This document shows positions 26,838 through 34,971 of a stretch of 64,000 nt of DNA, one piece after another. Below the pieces are notes generated by a model. That model was not told the DNA's origin, did not search any database, and worked only from the letters and a program-made list of their open reading frames with translations. The DNA is from Rhodococcus qingshengii. Its GTDB lineage: Bacteria > Actinomycetota > Actinomycetes > Mycobacteriales > Mycobacteriaceae. The first letter of the stretch is position 1; each line of letters begins with the position of its first letter. The position numbers and the translations under genes were made by a program. The DNA lies in contig NZ_JAJNCL010000015.1 in assembly GCF_021025955.1 (NCBI RefSeq), positions 1-64,000 on the forward strand, read 5' to 3'.

Positions 26838-26850
26838 CAGCTGGTAGCAG
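26828..26850 (+). repeat. 10-bp tandem repeat over the helicase stop codon
   Basis: CAGCTGGTAG occurs at 26828-26837 and again at 26838-26847, followed by a partial third copy (CAGCTG). The helicase TAG is the end of the first unit. Confidence 0.8.
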
Positions 26851-26871
26851 CTGATACCGGCCCCAGAACGG

Positions 26872-26910
26872 CAGAACGGGCGATCACAGTGATTGTGATC
26901 GCCCGTTCTG
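26872..26910. terminator. Bidirectional hairpin, 17-bp stem
   Basis: CAGAACGGGCGATCACA (26872-26888) and TGTGATCGCCCGTTCTG (26894-26910) are perfect complements with a 5-nt loop. They lie between the convergent helicase and DUF7455 genes. No T tract follows on either strand. Confidence 0.65.
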
Positions 26911-26955
26911 GCGTTCATGGCGCGCCTCGTGAAGAGGCCACCCCCGGCTGACAGG

Positions 26956-27147
26956 TCAGATTGCGGGTTCGCTGTCGGAGACGACGGCATTCATCTCGCG
27001 AAGTCGATCCGCGTGTTCGGTTGCGTGGTGTCCGCAGAAGAGAAGCTCGCCGCCGGTGGGAAGCACGGCGCGTACGCGTGCTCCGGCACCGCACCGGTCG
27101 CACCGGTCGGCAGCGGTCAACTGTGGGCTGGTCAGTGTTCCGGGCAT
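26956..27147 (-). CDS. DUF7455 small zinc-binding-like protein
   Basis: The 63-residue protein has TAADRCDRCGAGARVRAVLP followed by ELLFCGHHATEHAD, giving a CxxC plus CxHH set that should bind one zinc. It matches the short actinobacterial DUF7455 proteins as I remember them; in some genomes these lie close to sigma factor genes. Function is unknown. ATG 27147 is fixed by GGAGGA 3 nt upstream; the longer reading lacks family sequence. Confidence 0.8.
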   Translation of the reverse strand: MPGTLTSPQLTAADRCDRCGAGARVRAVLPTGGELLFCGHHATEHADRLREMNAVVSDSEPAI

Positions 27148-27369
27148 GACTCCTCCGTACTGGCTTTGCGGCATTCGGGCCGCGTGCCTGGGGCCTGGTC
27201 CGCCGCGTCGGAATGGCGCGGTAGATCCACTCTTACAGACGTTTGGGGTTTACGGGTTGTTCCCGAAGCCGTTTCTTAGTGTTGTGTCTCACTGGAAATG
27301 CGCTGGGCAGGCATTCTGCGGTGAAGATTGTTCGCTGACAGCTGATTCGAATCGTCGACGTCAGCCCGA

Positions 27370-27375
27370 TATTCT
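27370..27375 (+). promoter_or_regulatory. -10 element TATTCT of leaderless DUF952 gene
   Basis: TATTCT, 6 nt, then ATG 27382. No ribosome-binding site is visible. Confidence 0.5.
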
Positions 27376-27381
27376 GGGCTG

Positions 27382-27759
27382 ATGAACACGGGACGCGAAC
27401 CACGTATCGACGAGAGCGTCGAGTTGCTCCACATGTGCACGCGCGAGGAATGGGCGCGAGCACAACAGATCGGTGAACGCATCCCCGACGGATTCGAGGC
27501 CGAGGGATTTGTCCACATGTCGACTCCAGCGCAGGTTCATCTCCCGGCGAATCGGATTTTCGCCGGCCGCGACGACATTGTTCTTCTCACCATCGATCCG
27601 GCCTTGCTCGGCGGTCAGGTGAAGTACGAACCCGGTGTTCCCTCGGACCCGGAATCGATGCGTTTCCCGCATCTGTACGCCCCGATTCCGGTCGCTGCCG
27701 TCACCGCTGTCGTCGAGTATTTTCCGGACGAGAACGGCGTGTTTCCGCCGGTTCGGTAG
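27382..27759 (+). CDS. DUF952 family protein
   Basis: The 125-residue protein shows the DUF952 signature: LLHMCTREEWARAQ near the start, EGFVHMSTPAQVHLPANRIF in the middle (His at the putative active site), and FPHLYAPIPVAAVTAV near the end. The family has a small alpha/beta fold related to ADP-ribosyl-binding or glutathione-S-transferase-associated proteins; its reaction is unknown. It is cytosolic. A leaderless promoter supports the start at 27382. Confidence 0.85.
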   Translation: MNTGREPRIDESVELLHMCTREEWARAQQIGERIPDGFEAEGFVHMSTPAQVHLPANRIFAGRDDIVLLTIDPALLGGQVKYEPGVPSDPESMRFPHLYAPIPVAAVTAVVEYFPDENGVFPPVR

Positions 27760-27833
27760 GTCGCCGGTACGCCTACCGTGAACGGCGCCCAGCGGATTAC
27801 AGCCCTCACGCGATGCAGGTCGCCGATCGGCGC

Positions 27834-27839
27834 TACCGT
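27834..27839 (+). promoter_or_regulatory. -10 element TACCGT of leaderless khtT-like gene
   Basis: TACCGT, 6 nt (TGGTAT), then ATG 27846. This selects the ATG over an upstream in-frame start at 27813. Confidence 0.5.
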
Positions 27840-27845
27840 TGGTAT

Positions 27846-28328
27846 ATGAACGTAGAAGTCACCCCACTACCGGGGATCGGGACGCGCAAGGATTTTGTTC
27901 TGTCTTCCGGTCGTCGCGTGGGTGTCGTCACCCATCGGGACGGTCATACCGATCTCATCGTGTCCAAGGCAGACGACCCTGACGCGTGTGCTGCCTCGCT
28001 GCCTCTGACCACCGAGGAAGCGGCAGCGCTCAGCAATCTCCTGGGTGCCCCACAGCTCGTTGCCCAGCTCGAAGAAGAGCACCGCGACCTTCCGGGAATT
28101 CGAACCAAACAGCTCTACATCAAGGACGGCTCGCGCTACGACGGGCAGACCCTCGGGGACACCGGCATGCGCACGCGCACCGGAGTCTCCATCGTCGCCG
28201 TCATGCGCGCAGGACAGGTGAGCCCGTCCCCGAATCCCGACTTCACCTTCACTGGGGGAGATCTTCTCGTAGCAGTCGGAACGCCGGACGGTTTGGCCGC
28301 AGCGGCAAAGATCTTGGCCAACGGCTGA
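27846..28328 (+). CDS. KhtT-like regulatory subunit of a K+/H+ antiporter (RCK_C domain)
   Basis: The 160-residue protein has an N-terminal domain (about 1-70) and a TrkA-C/RCK_C domain (about 80-160; TGVSIVAVMRAGQVSPSPNPDF-type sequence and the closing GDLLVAVGTPDGL). This is the KhtT architecture of Bacillus (about 165 residues), where KhtT gates the membrane partner KhtU and binds c-di-AMP. The antiporter gene begins 7 bp downstream. Regulation by c-di-AMP is an inference from the family. Confidence 0.83.
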   Translation: MNVEVTPLPGIGTRKDFVLSSGRRVGVVTHRDGHTDLIVSKADDPDACAASLPLTTEEAAALSNLLGAPQLVAQLEEEHRDLPGIRTKQLYIKDGSRYDGQTLGDTGMRTRTGVSIVAVMRAGQVSPSPNPDFTFTGGDLLVAVGTPDGLAAAAKILANG

Positions 28329-28335
28329 CTGGCGC

Positions 28336-29508
28336 GTGGACACAACCACCCTTGCACTGATCGAACTCGGCGCGGTCTTCTTCGCGCTCGGACTGCTCGG
28401 ACGACTGGCTGCTCGCGTCGGGATGTCGCCGATCCCGTTCTACCTGATCGGCGGCTTGTGCTTCGGGCAGGGCGGTTTCATCCAGCTCGGAGACATCGGC
28501 GAGTTCTCCCATCTGGCCAGTGAGATCGGGATCGTCCTGCTCTTGTTGCTGTTGGGGCTCGAATACACCGCGGCCGAGCTCGTGACCGGTCTCAAACGCT
28601 CGCGAGTAGCGGGCATCGTCGACATCGTTCTCAACGCGACTCCCGGCGCGGTCGTCGGCTTGATTCTCGGCTGGGGCATTGTTGGGGCGACGGTCATGGC
28701 CGGCGTCACCTACATCTCGTCTTCGGGCATCATCGCCAAGGTGCTCAGCGATCTGGGGCGCCTCGGTAACCGCGAAACGCCAGTCGTCCTGTCGATTCTG
28801 GTGTTCGAAGATCTGGCAATGGCGCTGTACTTGCCGATTCTGACCGCGATGCTCGCGGGCGTCAGCTTCCTGGGTGGACTCGAAGCGGTCGGTATCTCGT
28901 TGTTGGTCATCACCGTGGTTCTGGTTGTGGCCCTACGATACGGACGGTACGTTTCGGCGCTTCTCGACAGCCCTGACAGTGAGACGCTGCTGCTCAAACT
29001 GCTCGGTGCCGCACTGTTGGTTGCCGGTATCAGCTCGGCGATGCAGGTGTCGGCAGCTGTGGGTGCGTTCCTCCTCGGAATCGCGATCTCCGGTTCGACC
29101 GCGCACAACGCCAGTCGCGTACTCGAGCCACTGCGGGACCTGTTTGCCGCGATGTTCTTCGTGGTTTTCGGTCTCAACACCGATCCCAGTTCCATTCCGC
29201 CGGTCCTCGGGTGGGCCGCGATCCTGGCCGTCGTCACCGCGATCACGAAGCTGATCACCGGGGCATGGGCAGCCAGACGTCAGGGTGTCGCGCGAATGGG
29301 CCAGGCGCGCGCCGGTGCTGCTCTGATCGCCCGCGGTGAGTTCTCCATCATCATTGCCGGGCTCGCAGTGTCCGCCGGTGCGGTCGACGCCGAATTGGCG
29401 GCATTGGCAACGGCTTACGTACTCCTGATGGCGGTGATCGGTCCGGTGGCGGCAAGAGTTATCGAACCGGCTGCCTCGTTGTACATCAAGGTTCGTACGA
29501 AGTCCTGA
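28336..29508 (+). CDS. CPA2-type K+/H+ antiporter (KhtU-like)
   Basis: This 390-residue protein has about 12-13 hydrophobic segments spanning the whole length, typical of the Na+/H+ exchanger fold. Family features include GGLCFGQGGF, LLLLGLEYTAAEL, SSSGIIAKVL and the ion-pathway helix with VFEDL. It lacks a C-terminal RCK domain; that role is supplied in trans by the KhtT-like gene 7 bp upstream. The start is GTG 28336. It probably exports K+ in exchange for H+, for pH, osmotic or electrophile stress. Confidence 0.86.
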   Translation: MDTTTLALIELGAVFFALGLLGRLAARVGMSPIPFYLIGGLCFGQGGFIQLGDIGEFSHLASEIGIVLLLLLLGLEYTAAELVTGLKRSRVAGIVDIVLNATPGAVVGLILGWGIVGATVMAGVTYISSSGIIAKVLSDLGRLGNRETPVVLSILVFEDLAMALYLPILTAMLAGVSFLGGLEAVGISLLVITVVLVVALRYGRYVSALLDSPDSETLLLKLLGAALLVAGISSAMQVSAAVGAFLLGIAISGSTAHNASRVLEPLRDLFAAMFFVVFGLNTDPSSIPPVLGWAAILAVVTAITKLITGAWAARRQGVARMGQARAGAALIARGEFSIIIAGLAVSAGAVDAELAALATAYVLLMAVIGPVAARVIEPAASLYIKVRTKS

Positions 29509-29517
29509 TTGCGGTCC

Positions 29518-29523
29518 TATTCT
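29518..29523 (+). promoter_or_regulatory. -10 element TATTCT of leaderless phosphatase gene
   Basis: TATTCT, 6 nt (GTCCGG), then ATG 29530. It selects this ATG over an in-frame codon at 29509. Confidence 0.5.
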
Positions 29524-29529
29524 GTCCGG

Positions 29530-30339
29530 ATGTCGAACAGAATTTCCCGCCCGGCCGCGACACTCCTGTGTGCGGCGATCCTCGCGTGTGCTCCGGTCCC
29601 GGCGCTCGCCGGTGGAATTCCCGCACTCGAACAGGCCGGACCCGCAGCTGCGCAGGCTACCGCGGACCGATCGCTGCACCTCGAGGGAGCGTCGAACACA
29701 CGGGACATCGGCGGCTACGTCACCGAGGACGGGCACACGGTTCGGTGGGGGAAAGTGTTTCGCTCGAACGCCCTCGACAAGCTGACACCGTCGGATCTGT
29801 CGTCGTTGAGCGAACGAGGAGTGGAATCGGTGGACGACTTCCGCACCGTCGTCGAACGTACGCTCTCGCAGGACCGCATTCCGGAGGGGGCACGAAGCAA
29901 CTGGTTCGATGTCATCGGAACCAATCCGGCCAACCTCCCGGCTCTGGTGGACATGCCCACGATGTACGCGTTGATGGTGACCGATCCGGGGGCGAGCCGC
30001 GCATTCCACGACGCTCTCGCGAACGTCGCGACCACCGGCGGTGCAGTCCTCTACCACTGCTCGGCGGGCAAGGACCGGACCGGCTGGATGACCGCGGTAC
30101 TCCTGACACTCCTCGGCGTGAGCCGCGCGGACGTGAACGCCGACTACATGCTCAGCAACCAGTACCTCACCGGACCTCGAACGGGGAGTGCGTTCATCGA
30201 CGGTGTCGAACAGTCTTGGCTGGACACGTCTTTCGCCACTGTGGATCGGGTATACGGCAACTTCGACAACTACGTCCGGGACGGCCTGCAGTTGAGCGAG
30301 GACGATGTCGCACAACTCCGGGACACGCTCTTGGTTTGA
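29530..30339 (+). CDS. Secreted tyrosine/lipid phosphatase (PtpB-like, Y_phosphatase3)
   Basis: This 269-residue protein has a Sec signal peptide (about 1-27, ending PVPALA) followed by a DSP-like phosphatase domain. The P-loop HCSAGKDRTG carries Cys177 and Arg183 (CX5R) and is nearly identical to the HCFAGKDRTG loop of Mtb PtpB. NTRDIGGY at about 56-63 is the family's N-terminal signature. These enzymes act on phosphotyrosine and phosphoinositides. It is the only gene in its transcript; a 24-bp hairpin follows. PtpB is a macrophage effector, but here the role could be phosphate scavenging. Confidence 0.87.
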   Translation: MSNRISRPAATLLCAAILACAPVPALAGGIPALEQAGPAAAQATADRSLHLEGASNTRDIGGYVTEDGHTVRWGKVFRSNALDKLTPSDLSSLSERGVESVDDFRTVVERTLSQDRIPEGARSNWFDVIGTNPANLPALVDMPTMYALMVTDPGASRAFHDALANVATTGGAVLYHCSAGKDRTGWMTAVLLTLLGVSRADVNADYMLSNQYLTGPRTGSAFIDGVEQSWLDTSFATVDRVYGNFDNYVRDGLQLSEDDVAQLRDTLLV

Positions 30340-30345
30340 GGCGGC

Positions 30346-30397
30346 AAACGTAGAAGTGCCGCTCTCCGGTAATCCGGAGAGCGGCACTTCTACGTTT
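30346..30397. terminator. Bidirectional terminator, 24-bp perfect stem
   Basis: Arms 30346-30369 and 30374-30397 are complementary at all 24 positions with a TAAT loop. The ends are AAAC and GTTT, giving short T runs on both strands. It separates the convergent phosphatase and sigA genes. Confidence 0.8.
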
Positions 30398-30408
30398 AGC
30401 TGGTGTGA

Positions 30409-31767
30409 CTAGTCGAGGTAGTCGCGCAGAACCTGCGAACGCGACGGGTGGCGCAGCTTCGACATCGTCTTCGATTCGATCTGGCGGATACGCTCACGCG
30501 TGACGCCGTAGACCTGTCCGATTTCGTCTAAAGTCCTCGGCTGACCGTCGGTGAGACCGAAGCGGAGGCGAACCACGCCGGCTTCGCGCTCGGACAGCGT
30601 CTCGAGGACCGACTGCAGCTGATCCTGCAGCAAGGTGAACGAGACGGCGTCGACTGCGACAACAGCTTCGGAGTCTTCGATGAAGTCACCGAGTTGGCTG
30701 TCGCCCTCGTCACCGATGGTCTGGTCGAGAGAGATCGGCTCACGCGCGTACTGCTGGATTTCCAGCACCTTCTCCGGCGTGATGTCCATTTCCTTGGCGA
30801 GTTCCTCGGGCGTGGGCTCGCGGCCCAGGTCCTGGAGCAGCTCACGCTGGATACGGCCGAGCTTGTTGATGACCTCGACCATGTGCACCGGGATACGGAT
30901 GGTGCGGGCCTGGTCCGCCATGGCGCGGGTAATGGCCTGACGGATCCACCACGTGGCGTAGGTCGAGAACTTGTAGCCCTTGGTGTAGTCGAACTTCTCG
31001 ACTGCACGGATCAGGCCCAGGTTGCCTTCCTGGATGAGGTCGAGGAATGCCATGCCGCGGCCCGTGTATCGCTTTGCGAGCGAGACGACGAGTCGGAGGT
31101 TGGCTTCGAGAAGGTGGTTCTTGGCGCGGTTTCCGTCGCGGCAGATCCAGCTCATGTCGCGTCGCTGAGCCGCAGGCAGCTTCTCGCCCTTGTCAGCAAG
31201 ATCCTGCATGATCTGGACGGCGTAGAGGCCGGCCTCGATGCGCTTGGCCAGTTCGACTTCCTCTTCGGCGTTGAGGAGTGCGACCTTGCCGATCTGCTTG
31301 AGGTAGGCGCGAACCGAGTCGGCGGACGCCGTCAGTTCGGCGTCCTTGCGTGCCTGACGGAGGGCCTCGGACTCTTCCTCGTCCCAGACGAAGTCGCCGG
31401 AAGCCTTGTCCTTCTCGGACGGTTCCGCAGCGGTTTCTTCGTCTTCGCCGACTGCTACGACCTCGACGACATCGGACTCGACCTCGGCAAGGTCGCCGTC
31501 CGTGATGTCGATGTCTTCCAACTCGACATCGCCGTCTTCGGCGTCAGGATCGCCGGCCTTCTTGGGGCTGGCCTTCTTTGCTGCTGCCTTCTTGGCCGGA
31601 GCTTTCTTGGCCGGAGCCTTCTTTGCTGCTGCCTTCTTGGCGGGGGCCTTTTTCGCCGGAGCCTTCTTGGCTGCCGGAGCGGTGACGGTGGCCGCCTCCA
31701 CGGCTGGAGATTGTGGCTCTGACTCTGATGGAGAATCAGCAGTCTGACGTGTATCGGTGGCTGCCAC
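30409..31767 (-). CDS. sigA: Primary sigma factor SigA
   Basis: This 452-residue principal sigma70 directs housekeeping transcription. It has an N-terminal Lys/Ala/Pro repeat region (about 34-70, repeated APAKKA units), an acidic stretch, and then sigma regions 1.2-4.2: [37 protein letters not shown] with WWIRQAI, and region 4.2 ending [20 protein letters not shown]. The repeat-rich N-terminus is typical of actinobacterial primary sigmas and distinguishes it from SigB. The start is GTG 31767 with GAAAGGG 5 nt upstream. It lies next to ppgK, as in mycobacteria. Confidence 0.97.
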   Translation of the reverse strand: MAATDTRQTADSPSESEPQSPAVEAATVTAPAAKKAPAKKAPAKKAAAKKAPAKKAPAKKAAAKKASPKKAGDPDAEDGDVELEDIDITDGDLAEVESDVVEVVAVGEDEETAAEPSEKDKASGDFVWDEEESEALRQARKDAELTASADSVRAYLKQIGKVALLNAEEEVELAKRIEAGLYAVQIMQDLADKGEKLPAAQRRDMSWICRDGNRAKNHLLEANLRLVVSLAKRYTGRGMAFLDLIQEGNLGLIRAVEKFDYTKGYKFSTYATWWIRQAITRAMADQARTIRIPVHMVEVINKLGRIQRELLQDLGREPTPEELAKEMDITPEKVLEIQQYAREPISLDQTIGDEGDSQLGDFIEDSEAVVAVDAVSFTLLQDQLQSVLETLSEREAGVVRLRFGLTDGQPRTLDEIGQVYGVTRERIRQIESKTMSKLRHPSRSQVLRDYLD

Positions 31768-31865
31768 GTACGCCCTTTCGTGACGGTGTCGTGCGGCGTC
31801 ACGCCAGAGTGGTGATCCGGCGGAGAGGTCAATGGTTGTTGGCCGGCGCGCAGCCGGACTTCACC

Positions 31866-31871
31866 ATTGTA
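31866..31871 (-). promoter_or_regulatory. Candidate -10 (TACAAT) for sigA
   Basis: TACAAT on the minus strand lies about 100 bp upstream of the sigA GTG and is a near-consensus -10. No matching -35 is seen at 16-18 bp, so the assignment is weak. Confidence 0.3.
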
Positions 31872-31945
31872 ACGACTCTCAGGAAACTCTTACGTCACGG
31901 CGGGCCGTAACAGGTAGATTTTCCGCTTTTCACGTGCGGGTTTTC

Positions 31946-32713
31946 TCATCCGGCGACGGGCGCCGGCCTGGTCAGTCCGACCGACGCGAGCGCAGCTCCG
32001 GCAATTCCCGCAGTGTTGAGAAGCGTGGCAGGGACGACCTTCGTGCGGTTGGTCAGATGCGGAATCCACTTCTCGTGCTTGCGGCTGATGCCGCCGCCGG
32101 CGATGAAGAGGTCGGGCCAGAGCAGGTTCTCGAAGGTGATCAGAACTCGCGAGACCTCGACGGCCCACTCCTTGTAACTCCAGTCCTTCTTTTCCTTCAC
32201 CGACGACGCCGCTCGGTGCTCGGCTTCCTTGCCGTCGACTTCGAGGTGACCGAACTCCGTGTTGGGCAACAGAACTCCGTTGTGCAGCACGGCCGATCCG
32301 ATTCCGGTACCGAAGGTCAACAAGATCACGACGCCGGAGGTATCCTTGCCCGCTCCGAACGAGTCCTCGGCGATTCCGGCAGCGTCGGCGTCGTTGAGGA
32401 CGGTGACCTCGCGCCCACCCAGGGCCTTGCTGAAGAGCGCTGCCGCATCTGTGTCGATCCACGACTTGTCGATGTTCGCGGCACTGCGCGCGACGCCGCC
32501 GGTCACAACCGCGGGCAAGGTGATGCCGACCGGACCGGTCCACTTGGCCTGCTCGACGATCTCGGCGACAGTGCCCGCGATCGCATCGGGAGTGGAGGGC
32601 TGCGGGGTCAGGATCTTGATGCGGTCACCGATCATTTCCCCGGTGCCCAGGTCGATCGTGCCGCCCTTGACGCCGCTGCCGCCGACGTCGATCCCGAAAC
32701 CTGTGGTTGTCAT
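31946..32713 (-). CDS. ppgK: Polyphosphate glucokinase
   Basis: This 255-residue ROK-family kinase phosphorylates glucose with polyphosphate or ATP. It has the phosphate-binding motif GFGIDVGGSGVKGG at the N-terminus, LNDADAAGIAE with the catalytic Asp, TFGTGIGSAVLHNG, and the C-terminal FIAGGGISRKHEKW segment typical of PPGK. Mtb PpgK is 265 residues. The start ATG 32713 has a GGAGCGCAGGA-type ribosome site. It lies directly upstream of sigA on the same strand, as in Mtb (Rv2702-Rv2703). Confidence 0.94.
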   Translation of the reverse strand: MTTTGFGIDVGGSGVKGGTIDLGTGEMIGDRIKILTPQPSTPDAIAGTVAEIVEQAKWTGPVGITLPAVVTGGVARSAANIDKSWIDTDAAALFSKALGGREVTVLNDADAAGIAEDSFGAGKDTSGVVILLTFGTGIGSAVLHNGVLLPNTEFGHLEVDGKEAEHRAASSVKEKKDWSYKEWAVEVSRVLITFENLLWPDLFIAGGGISRKHEKWIPHLTNRTKVVPATLLNTAGIAGAALASVGLTRPAPVAG

Positions 32714-32791
32714 CGTCCTGCGCTCCTGAGTGTCGAATTCGAGGTCACGATCTACCGTTGCAAACACTAACCCGAACAAGGACCCGGGCGC

Positions 32792-33748
32792 GTGCGACTC
32801 CAGGCGTTCGAGTGGTGCCCCTCGGTGCAGATGTGTTGCGATGGTCCGGTGCGCCCTTCAGAAAGAACGTTGCCCGACTTTTCCGCCGATTCGCTGGACC
32901 CCGCGCAATTGCGGGAGGTTGCCGTAGCCGTCGCCGAACGCGCGGCCGAACACGTCCGCTTGCGTCGGCCCGAGGTATTCGGCCTGGTGGGTTCCGGTGC
33001 CGCCGAAGGTGGTTCGGTTGCTGCGAAGAGCACGCCCACCGATCCCGTCACGGTGGTCGATACCGAAACCGAACAGGTGATTCGGGACCTTCTGGCGCAA
33101 TTGCGGCCTGCAGATTCGATCTTGGGTGAGGAGGGTGGGGGAGACACCGACGATGCCGCGGGAGTTCGATGGGTTGTCGACCCCATCGACGGCACCGTGA
33201 ATTTTCTCTACGGAATCCCCGCGTTCGCCATCTCGGTGGCCGTACAGATCGACGGGGTCTCGGTCGCCGGGGCTGTCGTCGACGTGTCGTTGGAAACCAC
33301 GTACGCCGCGCATCGGGGCGGCGGCGCAAGCATGACCACGGCCGACGGCGTCGTCAGTGAACTGCAGGCCAACGCGGTGACCGAACTGTCAATGGCGCTG
33401 TTGGCCACCGGCTTCGGATACGGAGCGGATCGCCGGAAGGTGCAGGGCACGTTGATCGGGCAGATCCTGCCGCAGGTCCGCGACATCCGACGTATCGGTT
33501 CGGCTGCGTTGGATCTGTGCATGGTTGCCACCGGCCGGGTCGACGCTCACTTCGAACACGGACTGAGCCCGTGGGACTGGGCAGCGGGCTCCCTGATCGC
33601 TTCCGAAGCGGGCGCCGTGATCAACGTCCCGTCGCCCAATTCCACTTCGGCTGACGGCAATGTCGTCTATGCCGTGGCTCCGGCGATCGCGGATCAGTTC
33701 GCGCAGATGCTCAGCTCGAGTGGCGCGGATCAGCCGATTCCGAGCTGA
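32792..33748 (+). CDS. suhB: Inositol monophosphatase family protein SuhB
   Basis: This protein of up to 318 residues hydrolyses inositol phosphates, feeding phosphatidylinositol and mannoside synthesis. Mg-binding motifs are present: TPTDPVTVVDTETEQ, GEEGGG, DPIDGTVNFLYG, and the late HGLSPWDWAAGSLIASEAGA. The start is uncertain. GTG 32792 has a weak AAGGA site; GTG 32849 and TTG 32870 are in frame and would give about the Mtb length (290). It is divergent from ppgK. Confidence 0.92.
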   Translation: MRLQAFEWCPSVQMCCDGPVRPSERTLPDFSADSLDPAQLREVAVAVAERAAEHVRLRRPEVFGLVGSGAAEGGSVAAKSTPTDPVTVVDTETEQVIRDLLAQLRPADSILGEEGGGDTDDAAGVRWVVDPIDGTVNFLYGIPAFAISVAVQIDGVSVAGAVVDVSLETTYAAHRGGGASMTTADGVVSELQANAVTELSMALLATGFGYGADRRKVQGTLIGQILPQVRDIRRIGSAALDLCMVATGRVDAHFEHGLSPWDWAAGSLIASEAGAVINVPSPNSTSADGNVVYAVAPAIADQFAQMLSSSGADQPIPS

Positions 33749-33754
33749 GGTCGA

Positions 33755-34438
33755 TCAGCAGCGCGCGGTGCGGGCTGCTTTGAGCAGTGCGATGTCCATC
33801 GGGGCGACTTCGGCGTTCGCGGGCTGCTCGGCCAGAGCGTGCAGGATCGCGGTGGCGTCGGTGTTGGGCGTCAGGGCGCCCTTGTTGTAGGTGCCCAGAG
33901 CCAAGTCGACGGTGTCGTCGCCGCGGCCGTCCTGGACCAGTTCGGTGCAGGGGGCGACCAGCCACACGGAACTGGCGGCGGCGAGGCCGCTCGCTCCGAA
34001 GCGGATCTGACCCTGGCACTCCATGTTCTGGTCGACGTAGACGGGGTCGTTTCCGACCTGGACGTCCGGCGCGCTGGCGAAGCCGAACTCGCTCAGTTGC
34101 GCTGCCACCTGGGCCGCCTGACCGTGTTCACCGTTGGCGTTGAACACACGAACCTTGGTGGCGGCGAGGGGAGCGGGATCCACGTCGAGCAGCTTCGAGC
34201 GGTCGACGACGGTTCCCAGCGGAAGTGGCGCCGCTGCCGAAGGATCGGACGAAGGTTGCGGGAGGTTGCAGGCGACGGTGTCACTGACTTCTGCCTCGGC
34301 GCTCAGGATGCGGACCCACAAGACACTGCCGATCAATGCGAGTACCGCGAACACAGCGATCACCGGCCACGCGCGCCGACGGCGGAACGGACGTCCCTGG
34401 TCATCGGTAGAGCTGCCTTCGGTGATCAGAGAAACCAC
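33755..34438 (-). CDS. cei: Envelope integrity protein Cei (LytR_C domain)
   Basis: This 227-residue single-pass membrane protein has a basic N-terminus (RRRRAW), one transmembrane helix (about 24-42) and an extracytoplasmic LytR C-terminal domain (about 90-180; TKVRVFNANGEHGQAAQVAAQL). Conserved cysteines (ACNLP, MECQG, APCTE) probably form disulfides outside the membrane. It corresponds to Rv2700/Cei, needed for cell-envelope integrity. The start GTG 34438 is preceded by GAGGGA. It converges on suhB with a 6-bp gap. Confidence 0.9.
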   Translation of the reverse strand: MVSLITEGSSTDDQGRPFRRRRAWPVIAVFAVLALIGSVLWVRILSAEAEVSDTVACNLPQPSSDPSAAAPLPLGTVVDRSKLLDVDPAPLAATKVRVFNANGEHGQAAQVAAQLSEFGFASAPDVQVGNDPVYVDQNMECQGQIRFGASGLAAASSVWLVAPCTELVQDGRGDDTVDLALGTYNKGALTPNTDATAILHALAEQPANAEVAPMDIALLKAARTARC

Positions 34439-34690
34439 GGTATCCCTCGACTTTCTTGACGAAACTTCTACTTCGCCATCGGGCCGAGCGGTGCCGGCAT
34501 GACGTTCGGTGCCTACCTTAGAGGGCTTGTGTGACTACACAGCCGAAGCGCAGCTCGACGCGTCGGGTCCTTGTCGATTGCGAAACGGCAGTTGGCCGAT
34601 TACCGGCCTGTTTCTACCCGGATTCAGCCCGAAAACGTCATGGAAAGGTCACAGCTTGCTCTTGCCTTGGTGACAATTCGCAGTCATTTT

Positions 34691-34704
34691 TCGGAAATTT
34701 CCGA
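34691..34704. promoter_or_regulatory. 14-bp perfect palindrome upstream of DUF4193
   Basis: TCGGAAATTTCCGA is a perfect palindrome in a locally AT-rich stretch, about 270 bp upstream of the DUF4193 start. It could be an operator. I do not recognise the binding protein. Confidence 0.35.
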
Positions 34705-34814
34705 TTCAGTTACTACTTTCGTGCTCGCGTCGGCTACTGTCTGGCGGCCCAGGTCGTTCAACTGGGCATCGGCCGGACGCCGAAATGACAACCAAATGAG
34801 GCGCAGATCACGTT

Positions 34815-34833
34815 CCCGGAAGGAACTTCCGGG
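34815..34833 (+). promoter_or_regulatory. Hairpin in the probable DUF4193 leader
   Basis: CCCGGAAG (34815-34822) and CTTCCGGG (34826-34833) form an 8-bp stem with a GAA loop, 139 nt before the gene. It may be a leader hairpin or an operator half-pair. Confidence 0.3.
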
Positions 34834-34971
34834 CACTAATTCCAGTCCTGCAGCGTTATGCAGCGACAGGGAATGATCTGGATGCCACGGCGGTTTCCAT
34901 GCGCATCAAGGATCTACCGGATTCTCGGCGCACACGGGACCGGGATACACGAAGAGGATGGGGTAGACGAG

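Larger units (their letters stand above)
34439..34971. other. 533-bp intergenic region between cei and the DUF4193 gene
   Basis: I see no convincing gene here; short readings lack ribosome sites and family features. It holds both divergent promoters and probably a long leader for the DUF4193 gene. Two symmetric elements stand out and are listed separately: a 14-bp palindrome at 34691-34704 and an 8-bp hairpin at 34815-34833. Confidence 0.5.

Noticed and set aside
31561-31680. Repeated Lys/Ala/Pro codons near the start of sigA as a DNA repeat of interest
   Set aside because: They encode the APAKKA-type N-terminal region normal for actinobacterial primary sigma factors.
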